A stretch of 64,000 nt of DNA from Eopsaltria australis (lineage: Eukaryota; Chordata; Aves; Passeriformes; Petroicidae). Below the pieces are notes generated by a model that searched no databases, was not told the origin of the DNA, and worked only from the letters and a program-made list of their open reading frames with translations. The position numbers and the translations under genes were made by a program. Where the stretch lies: contig JAVTVJ010001218.1 in the NCBI GenBank assembly GCA_034509425.1, forward strand, positions 186,001-250,000. Reading direction: 5' to 3'. How positions within the stretch are numbered: the first letter of the stretch is position 1; the number at the start of each line of letters is the position of its first letter. Of this stretch, positions 23,620-34,926 are shown piece after piece.

Positions 23620-26350
23620 CTGTTAAAGGGAAAAAAGGAGTATGAAAAAAACCCAAAATAACAGCAACAAAAAAGCAAGATGTAAAAAGAGGCCAGGTAA
23701 AGGGAAATGCCCCCTCTCTCTGGAGGTAGAGAATATAAAACATAAAATATAAACCTTCTTTCCCCCTCAGCACAAGTTTCTTATTCCTGTGCCCTGGGAA
23801 GGGAGAAGGCAATGCTCTCGTCCCAAAAAACCCCCAGCACAGGCCACGAGACAGTGCCCAGGAAAGTTTAACTGCAATGAATGGAAAACTTTGATCAGGA
23901 TGTTTGTTTGAAATCTGTATCACAGACAGGGAGATGTGCCAGGGGGAACAAACATCATCTCCATTAAGACTCCGCTGCAGTGGAGGATCAGGAAATGCCT
24001 CCTATGAGAAGTCTGCCCTCTGAGCCTGCCGTGCCTGGAATCTCTAGAGACAAAAGACAATTCCGATACATTTTATTTCTTCTTTTCTTCCTTAAGCCCT
24101 AAACACCCCCATGGCACTTTGACCTCCCAGTTTCACTCCCACTGTAATGAGCCCCAGGCCTCCCTTTAGCAGGATCCATGAGCAGCCCCTGCTGTGACAC
24201 TCCTTCCTCTGCCTGATGACAAGGATATTTCCTCAATGTTTTCCAGGGATCATTCACGAATCTCCCCTTTCCAGCCCAAATTCAGCTGCACAGATCTGTT
24301 CGTGCTCAAGTTTAATGATGCCACGGGCTCCAAAGTCCAAGGAGATCATTTTGTGGAGCTGTGAGTGATGGATTGATGGAAGAAGGAAGGGGCCATCCCA
24401 CAGTCTGCCAGTGCACGCTGCAGGAAGGGTACTTTGGCTGTCGTTTGGGCTGAGATGGACAGATGGAATCAGGGCATCACTGCAAGGAAAATGATGGAAA
24501 TATGAGGTAATGCCAGTTTTTGCTTCATCAGGTTTAAGTAGATGGCGCAGGATGAGAGGAAAACTCAGGGAAGGACTGGGGGGATGCAAAGCAGCTTTAA
24601 GAGGAGGGAGATACAGGAGCAGGCTGCTGTCTCCCGAGGCAGAGATGGATTGCTGGACTACTAGAAGCTTCTCCTGTCCAATTAATGTGCTGACACAAGG
24701 GCTCCTGTTAAATCCGAGTTCTTGCCACTGCCCTCGTGACTTGGTCCCTGTTCCCAGGATTATGTCTGTCAGAGTCTGGGTGTGAGCACCCTCATCACCC
24801 TCCTGTCCTTGCCTTCCACCCTCAGGGAGGTTTTAGCCTCTTTTCCAAGGTGTCCAACACAAGGCACTTGGCACCTAGCAGGGATTTCTGGATTGCATTT
24901 GGAGGCCGATGCCCACAGTCCAAACCACAATTACCTGGGATGGTTTTGCTTCTCACAGTGATACCAAAACCTCTCTCCCACCTCCTGCTGCTGCCCCAGA
25001 CTGATCCCGGATAAAGGTGAGAATCCCTCAGACACACACAGAGCTGCATTTCCCATTACTGCTGTTGCTATTGAAGTTATTAAGATAATTGCTGTGCCAG
25101 CCTTGCCACAGCAGCTGCTGTCAGGAGCTGGTAATGCTGCCTGTTTTACACTTGTGGGGACGGATAAGTGGGGGAGATTTACACCCGGGCTGGCAGTCAG
25201 CTGCATTCCCACACCTGATAATTTGCACTCAGGAGCCTGACGTGAGCGAGAAAGGCCAGTGCCTCTTTTCCAACCTGCTTGTTTTACGTTCACTTTGGTT
25301 TCGCTATCAACTAAATGCACTCAAGGGTAAAGACTCCTCAGGGACCTGTGAAACGGTGCTACTGCAAACACAACATCTATATTTGTTGCCAAGGCGATGG
25401 TTAATAACATTAAAATGGAACAGGGGCCCTTTTTGCTGATGCCTCTGCAAAGTGGGGAGAAGGAGGCAAGGGGGGACATGGGGCCCGGTGCCTGTGGCTC
25501 ACACACGCTGGGGGTTCCATGCTGGGGGGCTTCTGTGCCCATGAGGAGACGCCAAGGACAGCTTTGCATCCCAGCCAGGATGGAGAGGATGAAGAAACCT
25601 GGCAAACCTGAGAGGGGTGGTGCTGAGGTCTTTACAGCAGGAGGAAATGCCAGCTTGGGGCCAGGCCATGTCCCTCTGGCCACCAGCACCGAGCTCTGCA
25701 GTGCACGAGTCTCCAGGATGACCTTTCCTAGACAGACACTAGAAAGCCATTACTGAGCACAAGCCAATTTGCTTTGCAAGTCTAAGTGGCAATTTTCCTT
25801 CTTAAATACATTACAGTTGAAGGTAAATGGCTATAAACAGAAAGTTACTCCTCACTCCCTCCACAGAGACCTCTCCCTGTGGTTATGAGCTATGATCTTA
25901 AAAAATACTGTAGCGAGGCACTGGCAGCACAGGACACGGTTGTTTTCAGCGAATGACTTTCGTGCCAGGCTTTTATTAAGAAGGAAAAAAAGATTAAGTG
26001 ATAATATCCACAGGGGGCAATGACTTCTTCAAATATCCTTATGCAGCAATTTTACCAGGGAGTGAAAAATTAAGAGCAAGGTTTAAGGTCTCTTGGATTT
26101 TATTCCGAGTAGGTGCACTGGCTGAAGAACAGCAGCTTGCCAAGCACCTCATGAAAATTCAACAGGACGGGGTCACAAGCTGTGGTTATGTGAGGAATTT
26201 CAGTACCAGGAGGAGGAAACAGGGACTATGAAGAGCTTCCCCCAGCCCCACTGCAGGTCCAGAGAGCTCCCACGGCTGAGGGAGGCCATGGAGATAAAAA
26301 GGGGAAATGGGGTGTACAGCAAGGAAGACCTGCCCTGCCTTCCCAGCACC
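23620..26350. other. unique sequence, no further exon recognised
   Basis: No CR1 or LTR. 25.05-25.4 kb has repeat-free sequence with TTAAGATAATTGC-like AT words. No exon matching the candidate at 23.35-23.62 kb was found upstream on the minus strand by eye. Confidence 0.5.
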
Positions 26351-26644
26351 CACAGGTCTCACCTGAGCCCCAGGACAGCCTGTCCTGCCCATCTCCACTC
26401 CCAGGTCTCACCTGAGCCCCAGGACAGCCTGTCCTGCCCATCTCCACTCCCAGGTCTCACCTGAGCCCCAGGACAGCCTGTCCTGCCCATCTCCACTCCC
26501 AGGTCTCACCTGAGCCCCAGGACAGCCTGTCCTGCCCATCTCCACTCCCAGGTCTCACCTGAGCCCCAGGACAGCCTGTCCTGCCCATCTCCACTCCCAG
26601 GTCTCATGTGAGTCCCAGGACAGCCTGTCCTGCCCATCTCCACT
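26351..26644. repeat. 49-bp minisatellite, six tandem copies
   Basis: Six head-to-tail units start at 26351, 26400, 26449, 26498, 26547 and 26596. Copies 2-5 are identical by eye, copy 1 differs at its second base, and copy 6 has three changes near its start (ATGTGAGT instead of ACCTGAGC). Each unit carries a short inverted repeat, CAGGACA-GCC-TGTCCTG. Because 49 is not a multiple of three the frame shifts each copy, so open frames crossing it are not protein repeats. Confidence 0.96.
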
Positions 26645-28696
26645 CAAGACTGTGGTGGCCAAACAAAGGCATTTTCCCTCCCAGTCTCTCCTCGTGCCTC
26701 TCAGCAACCAACCTGAGACTAAACCCTTTAATTAGCAGCTCTCAAAAGCATTGTGGGATTCCCTCCTTTTTGATCAACTTGTTGGTGTTTCCTGTCCAAC
26801 ACCTGCCTGCAGCTGCAGAGTGGTGGCTCCAGACAGCCTCACACAAAGGCAGGGTAATCATACAACCCACCTCGGAGAATTTAATCCTTCTCATCTCTTA
26901 TTTTGGCCTGACATTTCTGTTCATTAGGAGCACGCTGTGTACAGCACTGTACATCTTCATTGGGAACCCACCGTTTCTATTAAATGTAATTATTTCTCCC
27001 TGTGGCTTGCATGCTAAAGATGGGCACTAAAAAGCAAGTGGCTGCTGCAGGAAGGGATCACAAAACCCTTTTACAGTCCATGTGCTTTGCAGCAGCACCA
27101 TGGACTAGCTGAGACTGGACCCACAGGTTTTGGAGGTGTGCAGGACCATTGGGATGGGTTATTTCCACCTCTGGGCTCAGCAGGAATGGTTTGGGGTGGA
27201 AGGGACCTGAGAAAATGCCAAACCACAAGGGCTTCCCCTGCCAACACCTGGCTGAACTACAACCCCTGGGTGTGAGCAGAACATCTGGTTTGCACTGAAA
27301 ACTCTGCCAGTAACAAAAGATCTGCTGTAACCCCTGGCACCCTGTGCCAGGAGCTAATTAGGCTCCTGTTAAAGGTGGTGTTTATTTTCCAGCCTGAATT
27401 TGTTTGGAGGCTCCATCTTCCAGCTGCTGGGTTTTAATGCCTCTCTGATGGCCAGACCAAACCACCTTCCTAATGCTCTCCTGGGATCAGGCCACCCCTG
27501 TCTCTCACCTCTCTGTACATTATCCAAACCCAGAAGAGACAGAAAAATTAGAGGTAGACTAAGCCCTAAACTTTTCCTTTTCACCCCCTAAGCATTTTCC
27601 CACCTCATAACATTATTTTGTCTGAAACATTTATTTTTTTTTAATTTTCACAACGGTTTTCAGCTTGAACAAGCCAAAAAGCATTTACAAAATCATTCTC
27701 AAAGTGGTGGCACATCCTATTCTGGCAATTCTGTATCAGGCCTGTGTTCTTTTGAAACGAAATGGTATTTTAAAAGTATTACAAACGTAAGTAAAAGTAT
27801 TTCCAAGTACTTCATTTGAAATTAAATGCTATTTCAAAAGTAAGCAAGAGCCATCAGAGCACAGTTTGTGTATGTTGAATGAATGAACCATTTGAAGGAA
27901 GGGGTTTGTCTGGATGGGGTTTGGGCCTTTTGGTTTGTTTTTAAATGATGTTTTCACAATGTTTCAAAATGTTGTCATTTTGTCCCATTTCAGGCTGAAA
28001 TTGCCACTCTTGACTAAAGAGGGGAGCCCAGCTAAAACCTTAAGGCAGGAATTTCAGATGGCCAGAGCCAGAGGGGATAAATTCCACCCTTGGTTCCAAG
28101 GGATGGCCAAGCACACAGCAAAACAACCTCCATTAGCAGCTCCCTGGCACCGGGACCTGTGTGAGCCTTTTCAATTCCCAGAGTCTCAGAACTTGAAAAA
28201 GCCATTCCACACTTATTTAGTGGAATATCTTTATTCAACCCTAAATGTACGCAATCAGCATTAGGTTGATGTATTCCAGCCAGCAGCGACTTGGGGGACC
28301 CACTTGAACAGGAGACTTCATGAATATTCTACAGACTGACATTTGTTTGCAGTATTTGAATATTTCCTAATAACCAGGGGAAAAAAAAATTGCATTCCAG
28401 GAGGCCAAGCTCATGAATGCTTTATAAAGCCAGGTCTCCCCTGAAATATCAGAAATGGCAAACATTGCTCACCACATAGAGATATGCAAAGAACACTGGG
28501 CATTTCCAGCACCTGAACTCCACTGGGGGCTTCCCTTTCTGGGCTGGAACTGGTGGGCAGCGTCTCCCAGCCCCAGATCCCTTCCCTGGGATGGAGGGGA
28601 GGAGGTGCCCACCACTTCCTGACACCCCTGACATCCCCAAAGGTTGTTTTTTCATGGAAGCAGAAAATAGATGTCTTGCAGCCATTCTACTGGCAG
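26645..28696. other. unique sequence with one possible CR1 scrap
   Basis: 27.6-27.9 kb is AT-rich. A fragment at about 27181-27213 (GGAATGGTTTGGGGTGGAAG then GGACCTGAGAAAATGCC) resembles a reversed CR1 tail but is too short to be sure. No gene seen. Confidence 0.5.
27181..27213 (-). mobile_element. possible CR1 tail scrap
   Basis: CAGGAATGGTTTGGGGTGGA and AGGGACCTGAGAAAATGCC align with the start of minus-strand CR1 copies elsewhere in the window. The flanks do not extend the match. Confidence 0.4.
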
Positions 28697-28787
28697 TATC
28701 ACAGAATCACAGAGTGCTTAGGGTTGGAAGGAATCTTAAAGATGATCCTGTTCCAGTCCCCCACCGTGGGCAGGAATGCCACCCTAC
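28697..28787 (-). mobile_element. CR1 LINE tail fragment
   Basis: TATCACAGAATCACAGAGTG, GGTTGGAAGGAATCTTAAAG and CCACCGTGGGCAGGAATGCC form a reversed CR1 3' end of about 90 bp. It is more diverged than most copies here. Confidence 0.85.
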
Positions 28788-31480
28788 GGTTGGAGAAATC
28801 CCTTCTTCTAAGGGAACTCTTATCAAGGATTATTAGTATTTTTTATGAGCCTCAGGGCTGCAGCAGCACTGCAGGAGTGTTTTATTTTTTACTGCTGTAT
28901 CTTTTCTCTTTCACATCATAAACTTCAACCCCACAAAGTATAAGTTTCAATCTATGCCACCCTAGTACTTGAACACAAGGGAAAAACCACACTTGAGGTA
29001 ACTGCAGCCATTAAGGAGGTGAACTCTTATTTCCTCCAGCTCCTCCTCAGTGACCCTTATTTAAAGTATTCCAAAACTCCAGCCTTTTCCCAACCTTGGC
29101 CTGTGCTTGTTGAGGGCAAGTGAAATGGATTTTCATTTGCTACACAGTTCTCTCCAACCATTCAATCTTTCTGCCCTTATTTATCCTTTTACAAAGTCAG
29201 TGGGTCCCTATCTAATATTAATATTTCTTTGTGTTGAAGAAGTACAAGGATTACTCATAAAATCTCTGCTCCTGCATATTTTGAAGAGTAAATAGGGGGA
29301 TTTTGAAAGCCTATTTGGCATCGGCCTAAATCTGCCTTTCAAAGCTCCTTCGTGACCAAACCACTTGTCCAACACACTCCTCGTTATCTCAACAGCTTCA
29401 TAATTCCAACGGCGCTGTCTCACTCCAAACAGATTGTTTCCAGCTCCAGGATTAGTCCACAGATGTACAGCCAAAGTCAGGGAATTCAATTCCTCTTAAA
29501 ACACTCAGGAAGCACCAAAAAGCTTCAATGTTGTTTGGAGCAAGCAGGCCTGATAGCTCGAGTCAGACACTGAGGGATGAATCCGTCACCTGAGATTTCT
29601 TTTACAGCCACAAGAGAGGAATGAGCACTTTTAGCAGGCAGGTCTCCTCAAATGCCCATTTTCAGCTGAGACAAATCATCCCTGAGGTTGTCTCTTTCCA
29701 TTGACTAAATCCCACAAATCTGGGAGCACAAGGCTCCCAGCTCATGCTTGGAGACTCCACCTGGAGCATTAAACCATCCTCAGAAACACTAGCCTGCCAC
29801 AAAATCCTAACAAACCTCAGGGGCTGCCTTCCATCCCAGCTTCATTTCAGATGTTTTCCCTGCATTCAAGAGATTCCTCAATCCAATCAAGTGCTCATTA
29901 ACTGCCCTGAGCTCTTATCAGCAGAGATGTGCTGCTGCTGCTGCTGCCAAATTAATGCAACGAGGATTAAGTCACTCCTGGAATGTTTTATCCCACAAAA
30001 CCCTGTGCGTGCATCCAGGTAAGGATGTGCTGATGGAGTCCAGGTCATGCTCCTGCAGAGCCAGTGGAGGTCCTGGTCCCATTTTGGGTCTGGTATTTTC
30101 ACCATCAACCATCTGGAAATGTTTCACTAATTAAAGGCTCTCCCTGAAAACTCAATTTGGCAAAACTCCTCCAGCTCTGCAGTAGATTTGATCTCGGTGA
30201 CCCTGACTATTGTGCTCTGCAGGTTGACAAGGTGCTGAATAAACAGGTAACCACACATTTTGTTGCCTTTACTTATAAATCAATTTTAATTACGACGACA
30301 ACGTCAGCAACAGAATCGAGTCAAACTGCTGGGCCCATTCTTCTCCCACGCTAACTATCCCAAATTAAAAGGTGAATTGCACTGTGCTCAGGGTATTGTC
30401 ATGCAGACGAGGGAAAACAACTCGCTTTCCAATTTCCTCATGCAAATGCAGGCGGAATTGTTGAGACACAGAATATATTTTGCCATCTCAGTGGTTCTGT
30501 AGAAGATAAGAGGAGCCGCGAAAGTTTTGCAATTTGTAAGCTGGCAGCTTATTAAATAAATAAATAGGAACCCCCGCCCTGTAAACCCAAATGTTTAAAT
30601 AACATTACAAGTAAACTGTCAAGGTCAGCAAATAATACGTTTAAACAGTCTTGTATTCCTTTTGCCTTTCTGCAAAGACTATGCTATAATTTATGGGTTT
30701 ATTTCCTTTTCAAAAGAAGTTTCTTGATACAGTCTCAAACTCCAGTGGAATATTAAAAAAATAATAGCAAAATATTCCAGCCTGAAGGCTATTGCAGGGT
30801 GCTCTGCATTCCTGAGCTGGTGCCTGTAGCTCCCCAGCACGAGGCAGGCGGCACTGCAACACCAATTTCTGTGAAGTTACACCCTACCCAATAATTGCAG
30901 GAATCCAGAGAAAGGTTCAGACCAGACCTGGTGTGCAACACCCACGACAAGAAGAAATAAACTTGTGTGAATATTCAGAAGAGCCAAAGCAAAGGGAAAA
31001 AAAAAGGCAACTCAATCAAAACCAAGCAGGACCAGATGTTATTTTTACCTTTTCAGAACCAGATGAAAGCTCAAGAGCAATCATGTGAGTCTGAGCTCTC
31101 CTCCCTATCTTCTTACATGTTTCATCTCCATGACTCCATGTGTCACTGTTTCCCTTTTATTCCACATCCGGGAGGAGCCCCTGCTCTTACAGGAATGCTC
31201 TCCATGCCCTTGGGATTTGTGTAAAGGCTGGACCACACACCCTGCTGCAGGACACTCTGGGAGGGGGACATTTCCAGGGTGTCACCCACAGCTGTGGCCA
31301 GTGACACCGCTAAACACCAGCCACACCCACACCCCCCAGCTCCCGAGGCTGTGGGCTCAGAGTTTGGTGCTTTCCACGCTGAAGTCACACCCAACACCAT
31401 TAAACTCAAATCTCCAGGGACAGCAACAGGAGCCAAAGCTCAGGAAGTGAGACATTGATCCATCAGGCAAGGGAAGAAGA
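28788..31480. other. repeat-poor AT-rich stretch, possible regulatory DNA
   Basis: 2.7 kb without recognised mobile elements. A CTG run (about 29931-29947) is the only simple repeat of note. 30.13-30.75 kb is AT-rich, includes a perfect octamer ATGCAAAT at 30440-30447 and TAAATAAATAAATAGG, and has no open frame of interest. It is a candidate for conserved non-coding sequence, by inference only. Confidence 0.5.
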
Positions 31481-31890
31481 TCACAGAATTATTGAAGTCA
31501 TTAGGGTCGGAAATGACCTGCAAGATCATCAAGTGCGGCCTTTGACCAAGTTGACTTCCAGGCCCACTAAACCACACCTTCAAATGACACATCCACTTGT
31601 TTTTCTGAACACTTCTAGGGGGGATGACTCCCCCACTTCGCTACTCCAATGCTTAATCACTCTTCCTATGAAGAAATTTTTCCTAATAACTAACCTGAAC
31701 CTTCCTTGATGCAACTTGAGGCTGTTTCCTCTTGTCCTGTCCCTGTTCCCTGGGAGCAGAGCCCAAACTCCCCCTGGCTGTCCCCTCCTGTCAGTGAGTT
31801 GTGCAGAGCCACAAGGTCCCCCCTGAGCCTCCTTTTCTCCTTCTGAGCCCCTTTCCCAGCTCCCTCAGCCTCTCTTCCTGGGACTCCTGT
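31481..31890 (-). mobile_element. older CR1 LINE fragment of a different subfamily
   Basis: TCACAGAATTATTGAAGTCA and GGTCGGAAATGACCTGCAAG open it, followed by CTTCCTATGAAGAAATTTTT / CCTAATAACTAACCTGAACC and the CTGTTTCCTCTTGTCCTGTC block. This order is that of a CR1 3' region but the wording differs from the majority copies. It is about 410 bp, minus strand, non-coding. Confidence 0.85.
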
Positions 31891-33298
31891 CCCATCACAA
31901 GACATCCCCTTGCCTGGGCCTCCTCCCCTGCTCCAAACCCAACCAGCCCCAGCCCAACCCAGCCCAAGTCATGTAGGGATCAGCAAAAGGTGCTTCCCTC
32001 CTCTCTGTGGTTACACTCAGCTGCTCTGGCACGCTGTGCCACTGGAAATAAATGGATATAATCCTTAAAGACAACCTCATGGGGTTAGGAGGAGGGAGCT
32101 GATGCCGAGCTGCTGGCCATTTGCACTGAGCACGGGGAGGGATTGGGGAGCAGGATTGGGAAGAGGCTCCTGCTGAGCAGCTGTCAGCCCACCCTGGCTC
32201 TTTGTAGGGACTAAAGGCGTGTAATTCCCAACTCCTGCATGCTGCACAAGTTATCATCTGGAAGTTGTTGCTCTGCAGTGACTTGACAGTCTAACAATGC
32301 AAAATAAATCTATTCACGCTGCTTTGGCGAGACCAAATCCCGGGAATGTGCCGCAACAGCAGAGAGCAGTGATAAGTTCTTGTAACTTACAGCAACTTGG
32401 TGCTGTCCTCATTACCATAAATTATCTTCCTGCACACACAGGAAACCTTTCCAACAGACTCTAGTGTTGCTGGGCTTTTATTCCCTGCTCTATGTTAAAG
32501 CTGGGAGTGCTTTGTGTGAGCCCAGAGCCCTCCTGATAGCGCTGGGTTTGAAGTGCCTGGAAGCTGCAGCGCTTTTCCTGGTTCTCCGACCGGAGTGTTG
32601 GTGTTAGCAGCGCTTTCTGGAGGCTTGGAAAGAGGATTCATGGCTGGATTTTGTGCTCTGGAATGCACAGGGACTTTGCACATCACCTCCTTCAGGTCTC
32701 TCTGTGTAGCCTGGGTAGGGCTTTGTAGGAGAATGTGGTTAAAAGGAGGGGAAGAAACGTCTGCCTCACAGGGAAGAGCAGAACCAAGACAAATTCACAG
32801 AGCCCAGGAATGAGGCACCAAATTAATCAAAGTGGACAGGTGAGGGAACAATGCTCTGCCTATCAGTGGGATCTTGGATGCACCAGTGTTGATGAGAAAG
32901 GACAGTGAGACATCTTCATTTCACCTGATCCCTCGTGCAGCCAGCCAGGGCGTGTGCCTTGGCCAAGACTGGGGGAACACAGATCCCCACGGAGATGCTC
33001 CTGGTCTGTTACCAATTCCTCGCTTCATCTCCTGCACCCTGTGCACGCTGGAGCTCGGGAAGGACCTGTCCATGCCCACAGCTCCATCCAGGATCTGCTG
33101 GCCGACACACCCTGCAGTGCTGCAACAACTGGAGATCCCCAGGTCCTGCCCAGAGCACACAGGGCCTTTACTGAAAAAAAAAAGTGTTTTTAGAAAGCTT
33201 TGTCTGGATTTGCAGCTCAGAAAAGTTGCTCTGCGAGGATGTCTGGGATCAGCCCCAGCCTGAATGGAAACGTGTTCAGGATGAGACAGTTTGGACTG
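31891..33298. other. unique sequence, no gene seen
   Basis: 32.2-32.45 kb is repeat-free and AT-rich. Nothing recognised otherwise. Confidence 0.5.
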
Positions 33299-33694
33299 GG
33301 ACAGGCTGGGAGAGCTGGGGGTGTTCACCTGGAGAACAGAAGGATCTGGGGGGATCTCTGAGCCCCTTCCAGGGCCTAAAGGGGCTTCAGAAGAGCTGGA
33401 GAGGGACTGGGGACAAGGGGTGGAATGGCAGGACACAGGGAATGGCTTCCCAGTGCCAGAGGGCAGGGATGGATGGGATATTGGGCAGCAATTGTTCCCT
33501 GGGAGGGTGGGGAGGCGCTGGCACAGGGTGCCCAGAGAAGCTGTGGCTGCCCCTGGATCCCTGGAAGTGTCCAAGGCCAGGCTGGACAGGGCTTGGAGCA
33601 GCTTGGGACAGGGGAAGGTGTCCCTGGTCATGGCATGAGATGGGCTTTGAGGTCCCTTCCAACCCAGGCCATTCCTGGATTCTGCGATTTCACA
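33299..33694 (+). mobile_element. CR1 LINE fragment, 3' end
   Basis: GACAGGCTGGGAGAGCTGGG, GTGTTCACCTGGAGAACAGA, GGATATTGGGCAGCAATTGT (interrupting one base) and the end GGTCCCTTCCAACCCAGGCC/ATTCCTGGATTCTGCGATTT. The copy stops six bases before the LTR at 33701. The 404-codon minus-strand frame 32921-34135 reads antisense through this CR1 and the LTR and is an artefact. Confidence 0.92.
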
Positions 33695-33700
33695 ATCCAC

Positions 33701-34229
33701 TGTGGTGGGTTGACCTTGGCTGGACACCAGGTGCTCACAGAGCTGCTCCATCTTTCCAGCTGGACAGGGGAGATAAAATAAGACGGAAAACAACTCACAG
33801 GTTGAGATAAGGCAGTTTACTAAAGCAAAAGCCAAACTCTGTGTGCACAAGCAAAGAGAAGAAACAGGTTTATTGTCTCCTTTCCATCGGCGAGGGATGC
33901 TGAGACACTTCCTGGGAAGCCGGGCACACGGAGCGGCTGCTCCAGGAGACAAACACAAACAATGAGTGCCCCCCGTTCCTCCGTCCCTTCCTTTGTTTTT
34001 TGATCTGAGCTGGGGGTCTGGAATACTCCTTTGGTCAGTGTGGGTCAGCTGGCCTGGCTGTGTCCCCTCCCCTGGGAGTGGGGAATGCTGAGAGGCAGCG
34101 CTGAGGCTGCGCCAGCCGTGCCCAAACCACAGCACTGTGTGTTAGAAACACCTTTGCAGCTCCCAGTGGGAGCACAGCGCTGGGAGGGCTCTTGTGGGAA
34201 ACGAACTCCAGCTCAGCAGACCAAACACA
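33701..34229 (-). mobile_element. solo LTR of an endogenous retrovirus (ERVL-like), minus orientation
   Basis: The plus strand starts TGTGGTGGGTTGACC and ends ACCAAACACA, so the sense LTR on minus starts TGTGTTTGGTCTGCTG and ends GGTCAACCCACCACA. It shares collinear blocks with the LTR at 34927-35499 in reverse: the CTTTGGTCAGTGTGGGTCAG U3 block, the GAGATAAGGCAGTTTACTAA block around the polyadenylation region, and the terminus. The signal equivalent reads AGTAAA (TTTACT on plus, 33816-33821). Flanks are TCCAC on the left and TCCCC on the right, a 4-of-5 match to a 5-bp target duplication. No gag, pol or env sequence accompanies it, so it is a recombined solo LTR. The family assignment is by recognition only. 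Confidence 0.85.
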
Positions 34230-34921
34230 TCCCCTCCCACCCCAAAAATTCACCTGAGTTGGCACGGGAAGAGCATCCCCCCTCCCTGTGCAGCTCAGCA
34301 GGGATGGCAGAGCGGGAAGGGCACACGAGGGATTTCCTTCCACAACAGAAGATGCAGCTACAGAAGGCTTCAAGCACCAGACTCAGCAGCCTGACAAAGC
34401 AATTCTGCACCTGAATATCCTGGTTCTTGCCCTCCAGGTGGATTTTGGCTCCACAGAGACTCTAGTGGGGCTGCAAATTCCCATTAGCAAATTTCCAAGC
34501 AGCAACTTATCTCCAAAAGCCCTGCCTGGGGAAAGGCTTTTGGAGGTTTTCTGTTTGGGATTTGGAGCTTTCTCCCGGTTTTTCCTTAAAACAAAGACTC
34601 TGCTTGCACTGGTGCAGGCAGAACAGACTGCCTTGTGCAGGGAATGGAGGAGCAGTTTCAGGGAATAGGAGGCACAATCCCAATGGCCATTTTAGGTGTG
34701 ACACACCAGCATGAGCCATGTGCTACATATTGCACACCTCTCTCCACCTGGGGCTGAGGACTCCCAGCTTATTCCCTTGAAATCCCTCAGCCACCTGAAA
34801 TCCTCCAGCAGGAAGCAATCTTGATGTTGAAATGTTTTTTCCAAATCACAGGGGTCAAATTAAGTTTTTTTTCCCTCTCTATTCCAGCCAGGCTCAAAAC
34901 CACCCTGCCAAAATCCACAGT
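34230..34921. other. spacer between two opposed solo LTRs
   Basis: About 690 bp of apparently unique DNA. There is no retroviral internal sequence, primer-binding site or open frame of interest, so the two LTRs are not the ends of one provirus. Confidence 0.65.
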
Positions 34922-34926
34922 GCCAC
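34922..34926. repeat. target-site duplication, left copy (GCCAC)
   Basis: GCCAC directly precedes the LTR start TGTATTAGG and is repeated exactly at 35500-35504 after the LTR end. Confidence 0.9.

Noticed and set aside
26340..26650. CRISPR-like array
   Set aside because: Units are directly tandem with no unique spacers, and the genome is vertebrate; it is a minisatellite.
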